Shown here: positions 46,881 to 55,335 of the stretch, piece by piece
Position numbering within the stretch: the first letter of the stretch is position 1
Layout of the letters: each line of letters begins with the position of its first letter
Assembly: GCF_000802385.1 (NCBI RefSeq)
Contig: NZ_JTDN01000003.1
Span: 107,066-171,065 of the forward strand
Direction of reading: 5' to 3'
From: Croceibacterium mercuriale
Lineage (GTDB): Bacteria; Pseudomonadota; Alphaproteobacteria; Sphingomonadales; Sphingomonadaceae
DNA length: 64,000 nucleotides
The notes under the pieces: generated by a model
What the model saw: the letters and a program-made list of their open reading frames with translations, nothing else
The model's database searches: none
What the model was told of the DNA's origin: nothing
Made by a program: the position numbers and the translations under genes

Positions 46881-49800
46881 CTATCGGCTGCGTTCGATGT
46901 TGCGTTCGGGGAGGTCGAGCTGCGGGGTGGCTCTCATGCTCTCCATGGTGAGGCCCGGGAGCGGCGGCAGCTTGTCGAGATCGACCTTGAGCTCAGGCGG
47001 GAGCACCGGCCCATTGCGCGGCGGACCAAGCGCGCTGGCAATGCCGGGGCTGGTGCTGCCACGATCGAGCCTCAGATCCTTGTCGCCCGTCGCCTCAAGG
47101 GCGCTGCTCTTGTCGCCGGGGTTGCGCTCGATGGCTCGGATCAGCTGATCCTTGTCGTTGGTGACGATCTCGATGTCTTCGCGCACGCGGGTTGCCATCA
47201 CGTGGGTCAGGCGCTGGTTCGACAGGAAGCGCTCGCTTGAGTGCATGACCCCGATGCCCTGATCGGTCGTCATGCCCTGAGCCTGGTGCATGTTGATGGC
47301 GTAGGAGAGCCCGAGCCGCTCAAGCATCTTGTCGCCGGCGGCCAGTTCGATCACCTCGCCCCGTGCAGTGGCGACTGTCACCATCTCACCGCTGACCGAC
47401 AGCACCTTGGCCGTTTCGGAATTAAGCAGGTCGCGTGCCTTGTCAGTCGCCGTCCAGCGGATCGTGTCGCCCTCATGGAGCTTGATGCGCTCCTTCTCGG
47501 ACAGCTGCAGCGCATCGTTCTTCGCCTGCGGATCGATGCGCGACGGATCGAACCGGATCCGCTTGCCGTTCTCGTCCCGCAGCGTGACCTCGCCCCGCGC
47601 ATTGGTGCGGAGGACCTCGTATCGACCGCGGGATAGACCCCCTGCATCCTTGTTCCGAACCACATCGAGCACCTGCCCGGCATGGTAGGTCCGCGCGTAG
47701 CGCAGCTCTTCGCGGGTTGCGTTGACCTGCAGCAGGGTCGTGATCCCCAGCCCCTCTCCCTTCAGGACACCTTCCGTCTTCAGGCCGTCCTGCACCAGCT
47801 CGTTAAGTTCGATGCGGGCAACCCGTCCCGATGCGTACAGCGCAGTCCGCTCACGGTTCTCAGGGGAAAGTGCCAGCCACTTGTCAGCCGCAACCTCGAC
47901 ATGACTCTCGCCCTTGCCGACCTGCTGCACGCGCTCACCCAGCACCTCGAACGCCTCGCGGAACTTGCCCTCCCGGGTCAGGGTGGCGACCTGCTGCATG
48001 TGCTCGGTTTTCTGGCGCAGGCTCGTGTCCATGCGCGCCATGGCCGGGTCGTGGCTCTGGATCAGGCTGAACGCCTTGCCGGCATCGATCGGCTGCAGCT
48101 GGTTGTGATCGCCGATCATCACCAGGCGGTCGACCTCATAGGCGTTGGCGATCGTGGCGAGATTGTTCATCTGCTCGTTGGCGACCAGCGACGCCTCGTC
48201 CAGCACCAGGACCTTGCCGGCAAGCGCTGCCTTGGACGTCTCGAAGTTGGGTCCCTGCCCCGCCAGCGCGCCGCGGAGATGCGCGTTGACGAATGAGGAG
48301 ACGGTCTGGGCCTCGATCTTGGCGTCGTCGCGCAGCATCGAGACCATCTTGTTGGCGAAAGCGAGACCGAGGACCTCCTTGCCCTCCTCGCGCGCGACAT
48401 TGGCCATCGCCTCGATCATGGTCGTCTTTCCGGCGCCGGCGACGCCCTGCACCACCATCATGCGATCGCTGGTCGAAAGGGCGAGCGTAGCGGCGCCGAG
48501 CTGCTCACCATTCAGCGACCGATCGCCGGCGACCGCCTGCAGCCGGTCGGCAACATCGGCGGCCGGTACGATCGGCTGCGACGCATTACGGCCGCGATCG
48601 ATCTGGGCGAGAAGCTGTCGCTCCTGCTGCAGATGCTCCGGCGTTGTCACCACCTGTACCACACCGTCGATCCGGTCGCTCCTGCCCGGGATCAACTGTC
48701 CCTGTTCCAGCAGCGCGCCTATGCGAGCATCCACCTTGTCGACCGTGACCCCTTTCAGACCCAGATCGAGCGCTGTCTTGCCGACCTGGTGGATTCCGAA
48801 CGCGGCTTCCCGCTGCCCGATGATCCGCACGGCGGAGGCAACCGCCATCTCTGTTCGTAGCCCGGAAGGGGTCAGGAGAGCCCTCGAGAGGCCGTTGGTC
48901 GCCAGAGGGTCCGCCGGTCGCACATAGTCCTTCAATGCCGCCCTGATGGGCTCCAGCAGCTCCTGAACCCGGGCAGGCGAGCCGATCGGCTTCTCTCGGC
49001 CGTTCTGCGCGCGCGCCATGGCGTCGCGAACCAGGTCCTTGCCATCGAAACCCAGTTCAGCTGCACGCTCCTGCCATCCTGAGCGCAGTGCTTCCTTGTC
49101 CTCGACAGCAAGCTTGGCATCGCGGGTGTTGACCACCACGCGGTCCTGCCCCTGCGGCGTGCTCACGCCGATCTCCTTGGCTTTCTCCAGCACCTCCTGC
49201 CGGCGCTGGCTGAAGGGATCGATGACTGCGCGCGGGACACCGGCGATCTCCCACTGACCGTGTTTGCCGGTGATCTCGGTCTGGTAGCCGAGGCGTTGCA
49301 TGTTCTCTCGGGCAAAGGCGTGATAGGCCGAGCCGATCACGGTGTTGTTCTTCCACAGCTCGCCGTTCCAGAGTGCCTTCCACTTGCCTTCGGCCGTCTG
49401 AGTCATCGCCGCGATGACCACATGGATGTGGCTTTGCGGGTCGAGCTTGCGCGAGGTGTCGTGCTGGAACAATGCATACACCAGGTTGCCGGTGCGAACC
49501 GGCTCGCCGTTGGGGTTTCGAGTACGGTCACGCGCTTCGGCAAAGTTCTTCTCGACCCATGCCATGGTCTGCTTGACCGCCTGCTGGTGTGCCTCGAGGA
49601 TCCGTTTGTCGCCGGTTACCAGCGCCAGAATGCTAGCGGACTTCGACAGCGAGAAGGTGAAGTCGACGCCAGCGCGCGCATTGGCCGCCTTGTTGACCTC
49701 CGTGCCGTCCGGCAGCCTGCTATTCAGCAGCCCCTCGAACGCCTCCTTCGTGACGTTACCGGAGAGACCAAGAGCATCGGCACCCCTCCCGCCCCACTCG

Positions 49801-49895
49801 CTGAGTTCACCCGGCCCGTCGCCCAGGTAGTAGTCATCCTTGGCAAAGTAGTTCGCCGCGCCGCCGGCAGAGCCGACCGATGCCACCGACAGCAT
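46881..49895 (-). CDS. traI: TraI/TrwC-type MobF relaxase-helicase
   Basis: Conjugative relaxase of 1004 residues. The N-terminal nicking domain has candidate tyrosines at Tyr16, Tyr22 and Tyr23 and the metal-binding histidines His145, His156 and His158 (HDTSRKLDPQSHIH). The RecD-like helicase domain has Walker A GVAGAGKT at 484-491 and Walker B VLVLDEASL (Asp566-Glu567). It is shorter than F TraI (about 1756), as usual in alphaproteobacterial versions. It starts three bases after traD. It would cut the oriT candidate near 52.87 kb. Confidence 0.97.
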   Translation of the reverse strand: MLSVASVGSAGGAANYFAKDDYYLGDGPGELSEWGGRGADALGLSGNVTKEAFEGLLNSRLPDGTEVNKAANARAGVDFTFSLSKSASILALVTGDKRILEAHQQAVKQTMAWVEKNFAEARDRTRNPNGEPVRTGNLVYALFQHDTSRKLDPQSHIHVVIAAMTQTAEGKWKALWNGELWKNNTVIGSAYHAFARENMQRLGYQTEITGKHGQWEIAGVPRAVIDPFSQRRQEVLEKAKEIGVSTPQGQDRVVVNTRDAKLAVEDKEALRSGWQERAAELGFDGKDLVRDAMARAQNGREKPIGSPARVQELLEPIRAALKDYVRPADPLATNGLSRALLTPSGLRTEMAVASAVRIIGQREAAFGIHQVGKTALDLGLKGVTVDKVDARIGALLEQGQLIPGRSDRIDGVVQVVTTPEHLQQERQLLAQIDRGRNASQPIVPAADVADRLQAVAGDRSLNGEQLGAATLALSTSDRMMVVQGVAGAGKTTMIEAMANVAREEGKEVLGLAFANKMVSMLRDDAKIEAQTVSSFVNAHLRGALAGQGPNFETSKAALAGKVLVLDEASLVANEQMNNLATIANAYEVDRLVMIGDHNQLQPIDAGKAFSLIQSHDPAMARMDTSLRQKTEHMQQVATLTREGKFREAFEVLGERVQQVGKGESHVEVAADKWLALSPENRERTALYASGRVARIELNELVQDGLKTEGVLKGEGLGITTLLQVNATREELRYARTYHAGQVLDVVRNKDAGGLSRGRYEVLRTNARGEVTLRDENGKRIRFDPSRIDPQAKNDALQLSEKERIKLHEGDTIRWTATDKARDLLNSETAKVLSVSGEMVTVATARGEVIELAAGDKMLERLGLSYAINMHQAQGMTTDQGIGVMHSSERFLSNQRLTHVMATRVREDIEIVTNDKDQLIRAIERNPGDKSSALEATGDKDLRLDRGSTSPGIASALGPPRNGPVLPPELKVDLDKLPPLPGLTMESMRATPQLDLPERNIERSR

Positions 49896-49898
49896 GGT

Positions 49899-52388
49899 CT
49901 AGCGCTCCATATCCATGTCATCCGAGATGTCAGGCTCGGCATGATGGTGGTGGTGCTTGTGACCACGCTCCTCGGCACCAAAGCCGAGCCGTTCCTCCCG
50001 CGCGATCTGGCTTTCCTGGCGCTCGTCCTTGCCCGCCTGCTCCTGCTGCAGGACGCCAGCAGACTTTGCCGCTCCCTTGCCGGTTTGCACGTCCTTCAGC
50101 TTCCCAGGCCCGGTCGGTGTCTCCTGCTCGGATTGGCCGCGCTGACGCTGGGCGGAGGTAAGCTCGAAGCCCCCCTCCTGACGGGGCGCGTCTGTCGAAC
50201 CGGTGGGTAGGCGTGAGGGCGTTTGCGGATCGCGCTGCAGAACCTCGCCTGTCACGCGGTCGAAAACCTGCGCGCTCTTCTCTTCGACCTCCTGGCGCAT
50301 CAGTTCGGCGCCTTTTTGCGCCTCCGACATCTCCCCTGCGCGCACCATCTCGGCTTGCTGGATCGGTTCGTTGGCAGGACCGTCTCCCTCCCGCCCGCCA
50401 TCCTTCTTATCCGCGCCTTCCTCGGCCGGAGGGACATACTCGGCAGCGCGCATGGCTGTGACCCTGATGAACCCTTCGGCTTGCTCCGGGTAATCCTCCC
50501 ACGTCAGCTTGATACGGGCCGCTGGGAAGCCGTCCGGAAACTTGATGAAGCCATGCAGCGACGGCAGGTTGGTGATGTCGTCCGGCATCACCAGATTCTC
50601 GATCTGCTTGCGGGGCGTGATCGTGGAGGCGTCGCGGCTGTTGTTGTAGCCGTAGCTGTACGCCTCATCCATCTGCCGGACTTCACGGTTGCCGATGTAG
50701 TCGGCACAGCGTTTGGCGGTCTCAATATCCGCTGTGGCGAGCACCAGCTTGGTGCGCGCAAGCGACGCAAGATTGACCGCGCCGTTCTCGCCATAGGTCT
50801 CGGCCAGCTTGTCGAACGAGTGCATTCCCAGCACGAAGGCGCCGCCGACGGCGCGGGCCGTCTGCAGGCCATGTTCGATCGCCGGCAGGCGATGCAAGGC
50901 GTGAACCTCGTCCAGCAGGAACCAGGTGCGCAGATTGCGGGTCCGGCCCATGCGGAACAGTGCATTCACCGCAAGGTCCATCCACAGCGTCAGCAGGGGC
51001 CGATTGAGCACCAGATCCGTGTGGGTGGAGGTGATGAACATGATCGAGCCTTCCTGCACATCCTCGGTCATCCAACGGTTGATCGAGAAGCCTGCTTGGC
51101 CCTCCCTTGGCTCTGGCAGGAAGCGCATGACGTTGGCATTGGCTGTGAAGGTCGCGCGGATCGATTCCGCCATTTTGGCAGCCTGGGGGGAGACCAGCGG
51201 ACCGGCTGCGGTTCCTTCCAGCTGACGGTGCAAGGCTTTGAGGTCCGCCTGCATCAGAAAGTGCGCCAGGCCGCCATTGGTGCGCACGTTCAACTTGAGC
51301 ATCTTCATGCACATTTCGACGAGCAGCATCCGGGCAGCTTTCTGCCAGAAATCATCCTCGGCATTATGCCCGGTCGGGATCAGTGCATTGGCTGCACTCA
51401 TGAAGTCGGCGTAGGTGTCGCAGTCGTTGAAGATCGACCACGCTTCACAGCGCTGATCCATCGGGTTGAGGATCACGTCGCGCTCAGGGTCGTAGAAGCT
51501 TTCAACGAACGTTCCGGTAAGGTCGAAGATTACGGCTCGGTGACCGCGGGCACGCGCCTGCTTGACGATCTTCTTCAGCTCGGTTGTCTTACCCGAACCG
51601 GTCGTGCCGATCAGCATGGCATGGCTCTGTTCCAGCTTCCATGGAACCGGCACTGTCGCCATACGGTAGGGTACGTGATCGCCCATCCTGATCCGCTTGC
51701 GGATCGTCAGCTTGCGTACCTCTTTCGCGTTCAACGGTGGCTTGCGCTTGGCGCACTCCTCCGCGTGTCTTGTCGCGTTGTACTGTGCGGTGTTCTCAGC
51801 CAGCTCGTCACGGCTGACCAGGATCGCTCCGCGCTCGTGGCGCTCTTTGAGGATTTCGCTGCCGCGGCGGCGTGAGAAGTCGACGAACCACATGGTCAAC
51901 GGTGTGCAGATGAAGAAGCCACCGATCAGCGCCGCCAGCATGATCTTCTTGGTGATCGTCCACGCTTCGATCACTGCTGGATGATAGGGCAGTCCGTTGG
52001 CCGTCACCTCTGCGATCCGCCCGCTGGCGAGGGTCAGATTTATGCCCTTGAGCGGGTCCAGTCCGACCCAGTTCCACAGCGTCGAAAGGCCGAGCATAAT
52101 GACCATGTGGACTTGGTTCGTCGCGAGGTTGTAGAGGGCCAGCGCGGAGCCGATGGCGAGGGTGGTGAAAAGCCATACTTGCAGGGGCACTTTCATGCCC
52201 GCCCAGGTCATCAGAACCTGATGGCTGAACAGCTGTGATCCGCGTGTAAAACTATCAGCATTCCGCACCACTTTTCCGCGTGCGGAATCGTGCGTGATCG
52301 TCGCTGCTTTCTTGCTGAAGCGGACGTCCTCAACCATGGTGAGCGTCCACGTTTCGGAACGCCAGTCGTAGCAGCTCCGCAGCGTCAT
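49899..52388 (-). CDS. traD: TraD, type IV coupling protein
   Basis: Coupling ATPase of 829 residues that feeds the relaxosome to the channel. Two membrane segments (about 68-88 and 147-168), Walker A GTTGSGKT at 261-268 and Walker B LLDEVH near 500. The tail has a His cluster (HKHHHHH) and is Gln/Glu-rich. ATG 52388 has GGGAGAG upstream; ATG 52337 is an alternative that would shorten the overlap with the preceding gene. Confidence 0.95.
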   Translation of the reverse strand: MTLRSCYDWRSETWTLTMVEDVRFSKKAATITHDSARGKVVRNADSFTRGSQLFSHQVLMTWAGMKVPLQVWLFTTLAIGSALALYNLATNQVHMVIMLGLSTLWNWVGLDPLKGINLTLASGRIAEVTANGLPYHPAVIEAWTITKKIMLAALIGGFFICTPLTMWFVDFSRRRGSEILKERHERGAILVSRDELAENTAQYNATRHAEECAKRKPPLNAKEVRKLTIRKRIRMGDHVPYRMATVPVPWKLEQSHAMLIGTTGSGKTTELKKIVKQARARGHRAVIFDLTGTFVESFYDPERDVILNPMDQRCEAWSIFNDCDTYADFMSAANALIPTGHNAEDDFWQKAARMLLVEMCMKMLKLNVRTNGGLAHFLMQADLKALHRQLEGTAAGPLVSPQAAKMAESIRATFTANANVMRFLPEPREGQAGFSINRWMTEDVQEGSIMFITSTHTDLVLNRPLLTLWMDLAVNALFRMGRTRNLRTWFLLDEVHALHRLPAIEHGLQTARAVGGAFVLGMHSFDKLAETYGENGAVNLASLARTKLVLATADIETAKRCADYIGNREVRQMDEAYSYGYNNSRDASTITPRKQIENLVMPDDITNLPSLHGFIKFPDGFPAARIKLTWEDYPEQAEGFIRVTAMRAAEYVPPAEEGADKKDGGREGDGPANEPIQQAEMVRAGEMSEAQKGAELMRQEVEEKSAQVFDRVTGEVLQRDPQTPSRLPTGSTDAPRQEGGFELTSAQRQRGQSEQETPTGPGKLKDVQTGKGAAKSAGVLQQEQAGKDERQESQIAREERLGFGAEERGHKHHHHHAEPDISDDMDMER

Positions 52389-52620
52389 CCGGGCTCTCCC
52401 GCTCTATCAGCAGTGATAGAGCGAGCTGGGTATGCTCGAGTATGGCGAGAGTACGTCGCGTGTTGACCGCGATGCCAATCCGCATGAGGGGCAGGCCTAC
52501 CCTGATGGCCGCGCATACCAGCTCGGTGCGCGACATCGAGCGATCAGCTGCCAGCTGATCGACTTCGGCCAGAATGTCCGCCGGGAAAGCAACGCCGACA
52601 GACTGGGTTCTTTTAGACAT
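52330..52620 (-). CDS. Ribbon-helix-helix DNA-binding protein, probable oriT accessory
   Basis: Protein of 96 residues with an N-terminal RHH (MSKRTQSVGVAFPADILAEV, then LAADRSMSRTELVCAAI). GAGAAGGA precedes ATG 52620. As the first gene of the traD-traI unit and next to the oriT candidate it resembles TraY/MobC-type accessory proteins that bind near oriT and control the operon. Confidence 0.8.
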   Translation of the reverse strand: MSKRTQSVGVAFPADILAEVDQLAADRSMSRTELVCAAIRVGLPLMRIGIAVNTRRTLAILEHTQLALSLLIERESPDDAAELLRLAFRNVDAHHG

Positions 52621-52760
52621 ACCAGGTCCTTCTCAAGACCTGGCTCGGGTATCGCAACGCCCTTATACCGCCCCTGCAGCCGCAACGAAAGCGCTAATCC
52701 GCTGCAGCACACTGCACTAGATTAGCATTAAGATACAATGAGATAAGCCGCTTGCCCGAG

Positions 52761-52803
52761 CACTGCAGCGGGCTGCAGCGCGGTGCAGCAGGCTGCAGCG
52801 CTC
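52761..52803. repeat. Cluster of GCTGCAGC repeats at oriT
   Basis: Four CTGCAGC-like units in about 40 bases (CACTGCAGCGGG, GCTGCAGCGCG, GTGCAGCAG, GCTGCAGCGC). Such iterated sites next to oriT are typical binding sites for relaxosome accessory proteins such as the neighbouring RHH protein. Confidence 0.6.
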
Positions 52804-52844
52804 CTAAGTCGTTGAATGAAGGTCAATATCCCCTTGCAGTATCA

Positions 52845-52873
52845 ACCGCGAAGCGGTGTAGGGTGTGCATTGG
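52845..52873 (+). other. oriT: oriT nic-site candidate
   Basis: ACCGC-GAA-GCGGT (52845-52857) forms a perfect hairpin and is followed at once by GTAGGGTGTGCA. F oriT has a hairpin followed by GTGGGGTGT^GG, so the matching cut would fall between 52866 and 52867 on the plus strand. The strand transferred would then run toward higher coordinates. Confidence 0.65.
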
Positions 52874-53075
52874 ATTAGGGACTTAGAGCCTCGTCCATCC
52901 CTGTGCCTGTCCTGACTCCTTTGTGTTGGTCCGGGTTCCCGGTGGAGCTGTCCGGCCGTGAGGCCGGATGGGCCTCGGCGGTGGTCTTGGGCGCCCTTGG
53001 TATCATCTGTCGCGTCAGCTGATCCTGGAAATCATCGACAAGTTGCTGAGGCCTGTGTTGCGCGCCCTCCCGGAA

Positions 53076-53188
53076 GCGATCGTCACCCGTAGGGCCGAGA
53101 CCCAGTGCAACTGGGGCTCGGTGGAGCCGTTGTCGCTGCCATGCCGCGTAGCGGCCTGGCAGCGACGGCGGCGGAATAGAGCGCGGTC
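53076..53188. repeat. Dispersed hairpin element, copy 1
   Basis: Begins GCGATCGTCACCCG and contains the stem CCGAG-A-CCCAGT / ACTGGG-G-CTCGG, then GGTGGAGCCG and, at the end, GGCGGAATAGAGCGCG. The same plan with a different inner stem occurs at 58796 and 61201. It lies 210 bp after the nic candidate. Confidence 0.75.
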
Positions 53189-53398
53189 AGGTGCCGGCAT
53201 AGCCGGCGCCTGATCCGGCCCACACTCACCTTCGAGATGGCTCGCTCAACAGCCAACATAGGTTTCACGATCGAGGCGCGATGCCCTGCGCCCGAGTAGC
53301 TGATCTCGGCCATCATCCGGTACAAAGATTAGGGCTCGATTTGGCGCGGAAATGCGCTAGCATTTCAGCCGGGGTTGCGAAGGTAAGGGACGGTTGAA

Positions 53399-53638
53399 AT
53401 GAAGTCGAAAGTTGAGCGTGAACGCGAAGCGTTGGAGCAGGCGGAACAGGAGTTGCGCGAACGCCGGGCGAAGCTGGCTGAACTGGAGAAGCAGGAGTCC
53501 GCGAAGGCGATCGACAAGCTGGTCAAATCTGTCGGCCGCGAGCGGGCTATCGAGATCCTCGAGCTGAGCTTGCAGGTGAAGCCCAAGGTCGCGCTCGATA
53601 AGTTGCGCGAACTGGCCGGTGGTAGCGCGAAGGCCTGA
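53399..53638 (+). CDS. Small coiled-coil protein
   Basis: Protein of 79 residues starting MKSKVEREREALEQAEQELR, highly charged and helical with a heptad pattern over about 1-45 and a short C-terminal helix. ATG 53399 with AAGGGA upstream. It is the only plus-strand gene recognised between the oriT candidate and the window end. Possibly a relaxosome accessory; no family recognised. Confidence 0.65.
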   Translation: MKSKVEREREALEQAEQELRERRAKLAELEKQESAKAIDKLVKSVGRERAIEILELSLQVKPKVALDKLRELAGGSAKA

Positions 53639-53682
53639 GCCGGTCGCAGTGCCTGCGGCGCGTCAGCGCCGCTCGACAGGTA

Positions 53683-53699
53683 GGGGCTCGATGCCCCTG
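53683..53699. repeat. 17-nt palindromic element, copy 1
   Basis: GGGGCTCGATGCCCCTG, with GGGGC pairing to GCCCC. Identical copies occur at 57173-57189 and 59185-59201, each 55-85 bases beyond the stop of a minus-strand gene. Confidence 0.65.
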
Positions 53700-53712
53700 C
53701 CGGTCGACCTTT

Positions 53713-53748
53713 AGCAACAAAAGAAATGGGGAGCCGAGGCCCCCCATT
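53713..53748 (-). terminator. Rho-independent terminator of the 82-residue gene
   Basis: On the minus strand AATGGGG pairs with CCCCATT around a CG-rich loop and is followed by TTCTTTTGTT. It lies five bases after the stop of the 53754-54002 gene. Confidence 0.75.
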
Positions 53749-53753
53749 CTGCG

Positions 53754-54002
53754 TCAGTAGTCGTCGCTCATCTTGGCGTCAGCGGTGTAGACGATGTTGT
53801 CGATGATGTGGAGCGGCAGCGCGCCGTAGTCGCCCTCTTCGATGATGCTGTAGGAGCCCTCGTCATTCTCGATGACGTGGATGTCGAAGAAGCTGTGGTA
53901 GGAGCGCTTCTCGGCTTCGAGGATGCGGGTATCGAGCGTGATGCTGCGTGCGATCAGTGCCTGTGCTGCGATAGCGTTCGATGCGGTGATAGTCTGCGTC
54001 AT
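53754..54002 (-). CDS. Small leading-region protein
   Basis: Unrecognised acidic protein of 82 residues, soluble and alpha/beta, starting MTQTITASNAIAAQALIARS. ATG 54002 has GGAGG five bases upstream (GGAGGCTAAC), a ribosome site shared with other genes of this region. A large stem lies in its leader and a terminator follows it. Confidence 0.72.
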   Translation of the reverse strand: MTQTITASNAIAAQALIARSITLDTRILEAEKRSYHSFFDIHVIENDEGSYSIIEEGDYGALPLHIIDNIVYTADAKMSDDY

Positions 54003-54046
54003 GTTAGCCTCCATCATCTTATGAATGATGGCCATCGGCGAGCGCG

Positions 54047-54166
54047 CGAAAGCGGGCGGGTCAATGCCGGCCGTAGGCCGCCCGCAGGGGCTGTGGGGGA
54101 GCCGATTTGCGCAGCAAATTGGGGGAACCGCAGCGCATTGAGGCGCCCGCTTTCGTGTGGTGCAAT
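54047..54166 (-). promoter_or_regulatory. Large stem-loop in the leader of the 82-residue gene
   Basis: CGAAAGCGGGCG (54047-54058) pairs exactly with CGCCCGCTTTCG (54144-54155), and TCAATGC (54061-54067) with GCATTGA (54135-54141). Nineteen of 21 positions pair. The 3' arm carries TTGAGG, 17 bases, then TGCAAT in plus orientation, which resembles a promoter read out of the folded strand toward the minus-strand gene. Confidence 0.55.
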
Positions 54167-54283
54167 GGGAAGCCTGTGATAAGTCCTGTGTGGTTGGCAC
54201 CGCCCGGCCGATGCGAGACGATGGTGCGCTTTAGCGCGCACATCGCGAGCGAGCCGGGCCAGTGGTTGGCGGGAAAGCAGATG

Positions 54284-54324
54284 GCAAAAAGAAGGGCACC
54301 GGAACCTTGCGGCTCGGTGCCCTT
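54284..54324 (-). terminator. Rho-independent terminator
   Basis: AAGGGCACCG (54292-54301) pairs with CGGTGCCCTT (54315-54324); on the minus strand the stem is followed by CTTTTTGCC. It follows the 54383-54667 gene. Confidence 0.78.
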
Positions 54325-54382
54325 CCCCATCGATCCTGAAAGCGGGAGGCTAAGCGCGCCCTCGGATCTAACTGGTCATTTC

Positions 54383-54667
54383 CTACGCTCCCGCGGCTCC
54401 CGCAATCCCGCGCCAGGCATGAAGCTTCTCGATGCTGCCGTAGCAATCGGCCGGAGCATAGGCGGTCAGGTACTCGACAAAGGTCGGCAGGGCTGCGCGG
54501 TTCTCCTCGTCGCCCCCCTGCATCGCGCCGATCAGGTCGTTGGCGATCAGGCAGCGATAGAAGGTGCTGAGGGAGGCGCCATAGCCCTCTTCGATGTAGC
54601 GGCGGATGCGCTGGCGGCTGTCTTCAGGAAGCATCGCAAGGTGCTCGATCCACGGTGCGTTCGTCAT
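54383..54667 (-). CDS. Small leading-region protein
   Basis: Unrecognised 94-residue helical protein starting MTNAPWIEHLAMLPEDSRQR, with ATG 54667 preceded by AAGAGGT. No membrane or signal segment. It lies 29 bases after the next upstream gene on the same strand, so the two are probably an operon. Confidence 0.7.
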   Translation of the reverse strand: MTNAPWIEHLAMLPEDSRQRIRRYIEEGYGASLSTFYRCLIANDLIGAMQGGDEENRAALPTFVEYLTAYAPADCYGSIEKLHAWRGIAGAAGA

Positions 54668-54696
54668 GGTGACCTCTTGTGGTTGGGGCGTGGGCA

Positions 54697-55260
54697 TCAT
54701 GCCCAGGTGAGGCGCGGCTGCTGCTCGCCGCAATCGGTGGTGACGGTCATCGTCAGCTGATCGTAGATCGTGCGGATCTCCAGATCGTCGAAGGCTTTGG
54801 CCATGGTGGGCTGGCGCAGCAGATCGCTCAGGCGATCGATGCTTATGGAGGTTCTCGCCGCGGGGTTGATACCGATCGCGGCGAATAGCTTCTCGGCGGT
54901 ATCCTCGCGCAAGGTCATGTCGCTGGCGAGAGCTATATGCTCCGACACACGCAGCTGGATATCGGTGCCTTCTAGCGCTCGTTCCACACGCAATGTCCGA
55001 CCAAGGAACTGCCCTTCCTCGACGATGGCGATGATGTCGTCGCGCCAATCGAACAACCCCGACAGTTTCGCCAGGGCAATGCTGTTGGCGTTGAACTCGA
55101 AATTGGTCGGCAGGTGGTCGATCTCGCCTTCATCGGGATCGATTACCATCCTGTAATCTCGCAGCATGGCGACCAGCTTGGCCAGTTCTCGAGCGGTGAT
55201 GGTTGCAGGCTTTGTATGCAGCCGGGATTGCGTGTCGACGATGCGGAAGGTGACGAGCAT
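54697..55260 (-). CDS. Leading-region hypothetical protein
   Basis: Unrecognised 187-residue soluble protein starting MLVTFRIVDTQSRLHTKPAT with a GAGGCTAAG site upstream. Acidic, mixed alpha/beta. No known family. It forms a pair with the 94-residue gene and follows the large repeat array. Confidence 0.7.
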   Translation of the reverse strand: MLVTFRIVDTQSRLHTKPATITARELAKLVAMLRDYRMVIDPDEGEIDHLPTNFEFNANSIALAKLSGLFDWRDDIIAIVEEGQFLGRTLRVERALEGTDIQLRVSEHIALASDMTLREDTAEKLFAAIGINPAARTSISIDRLSDLLRQPTMAKAFDDLEIRTIYDQLTMTVTTDCGEQQPRLTWA

Positions 55261-55335
55261 CTTAGCCTCCTCAATAGCTCACCTTCTCCCTCCCCCTCCT
55301 CTCCCGCTTCATGGATCCCGAGGTGATCGGAGGCG

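Larger units (their letters stand above)
52621..53398. other. Putative oriT region and upstream non-coding DNA
   Basis: Contains an inverted repeat GCTAAT/ATTAGC (52693-52698 and 52721-52726), an AT-rich stretch to about 52750, a cluster of CTGCAGC repeats (52761-52803), the nic-like site near 52866, and one copy of the dispersed hairpin element (53076-53188). No gene is supported in it. Confidence 0.6.
54003..54382. other. Structured leader region, no gene
   Basis: 380 bases without a supported gene. Holds a 21-position stem at 54047-54067/54135-54155, a nested hairpin ATTTGC/GCAAAT (54105-54119), and a terminator at 54284-54324 for the next gene upstream. Confidence 0.6.

Noticed and set aside
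50223..51875. A 550-residue plus-strand frame opposite traD
   Set aside because: TraD motifs and neighbours on the minus strand account for this segment.
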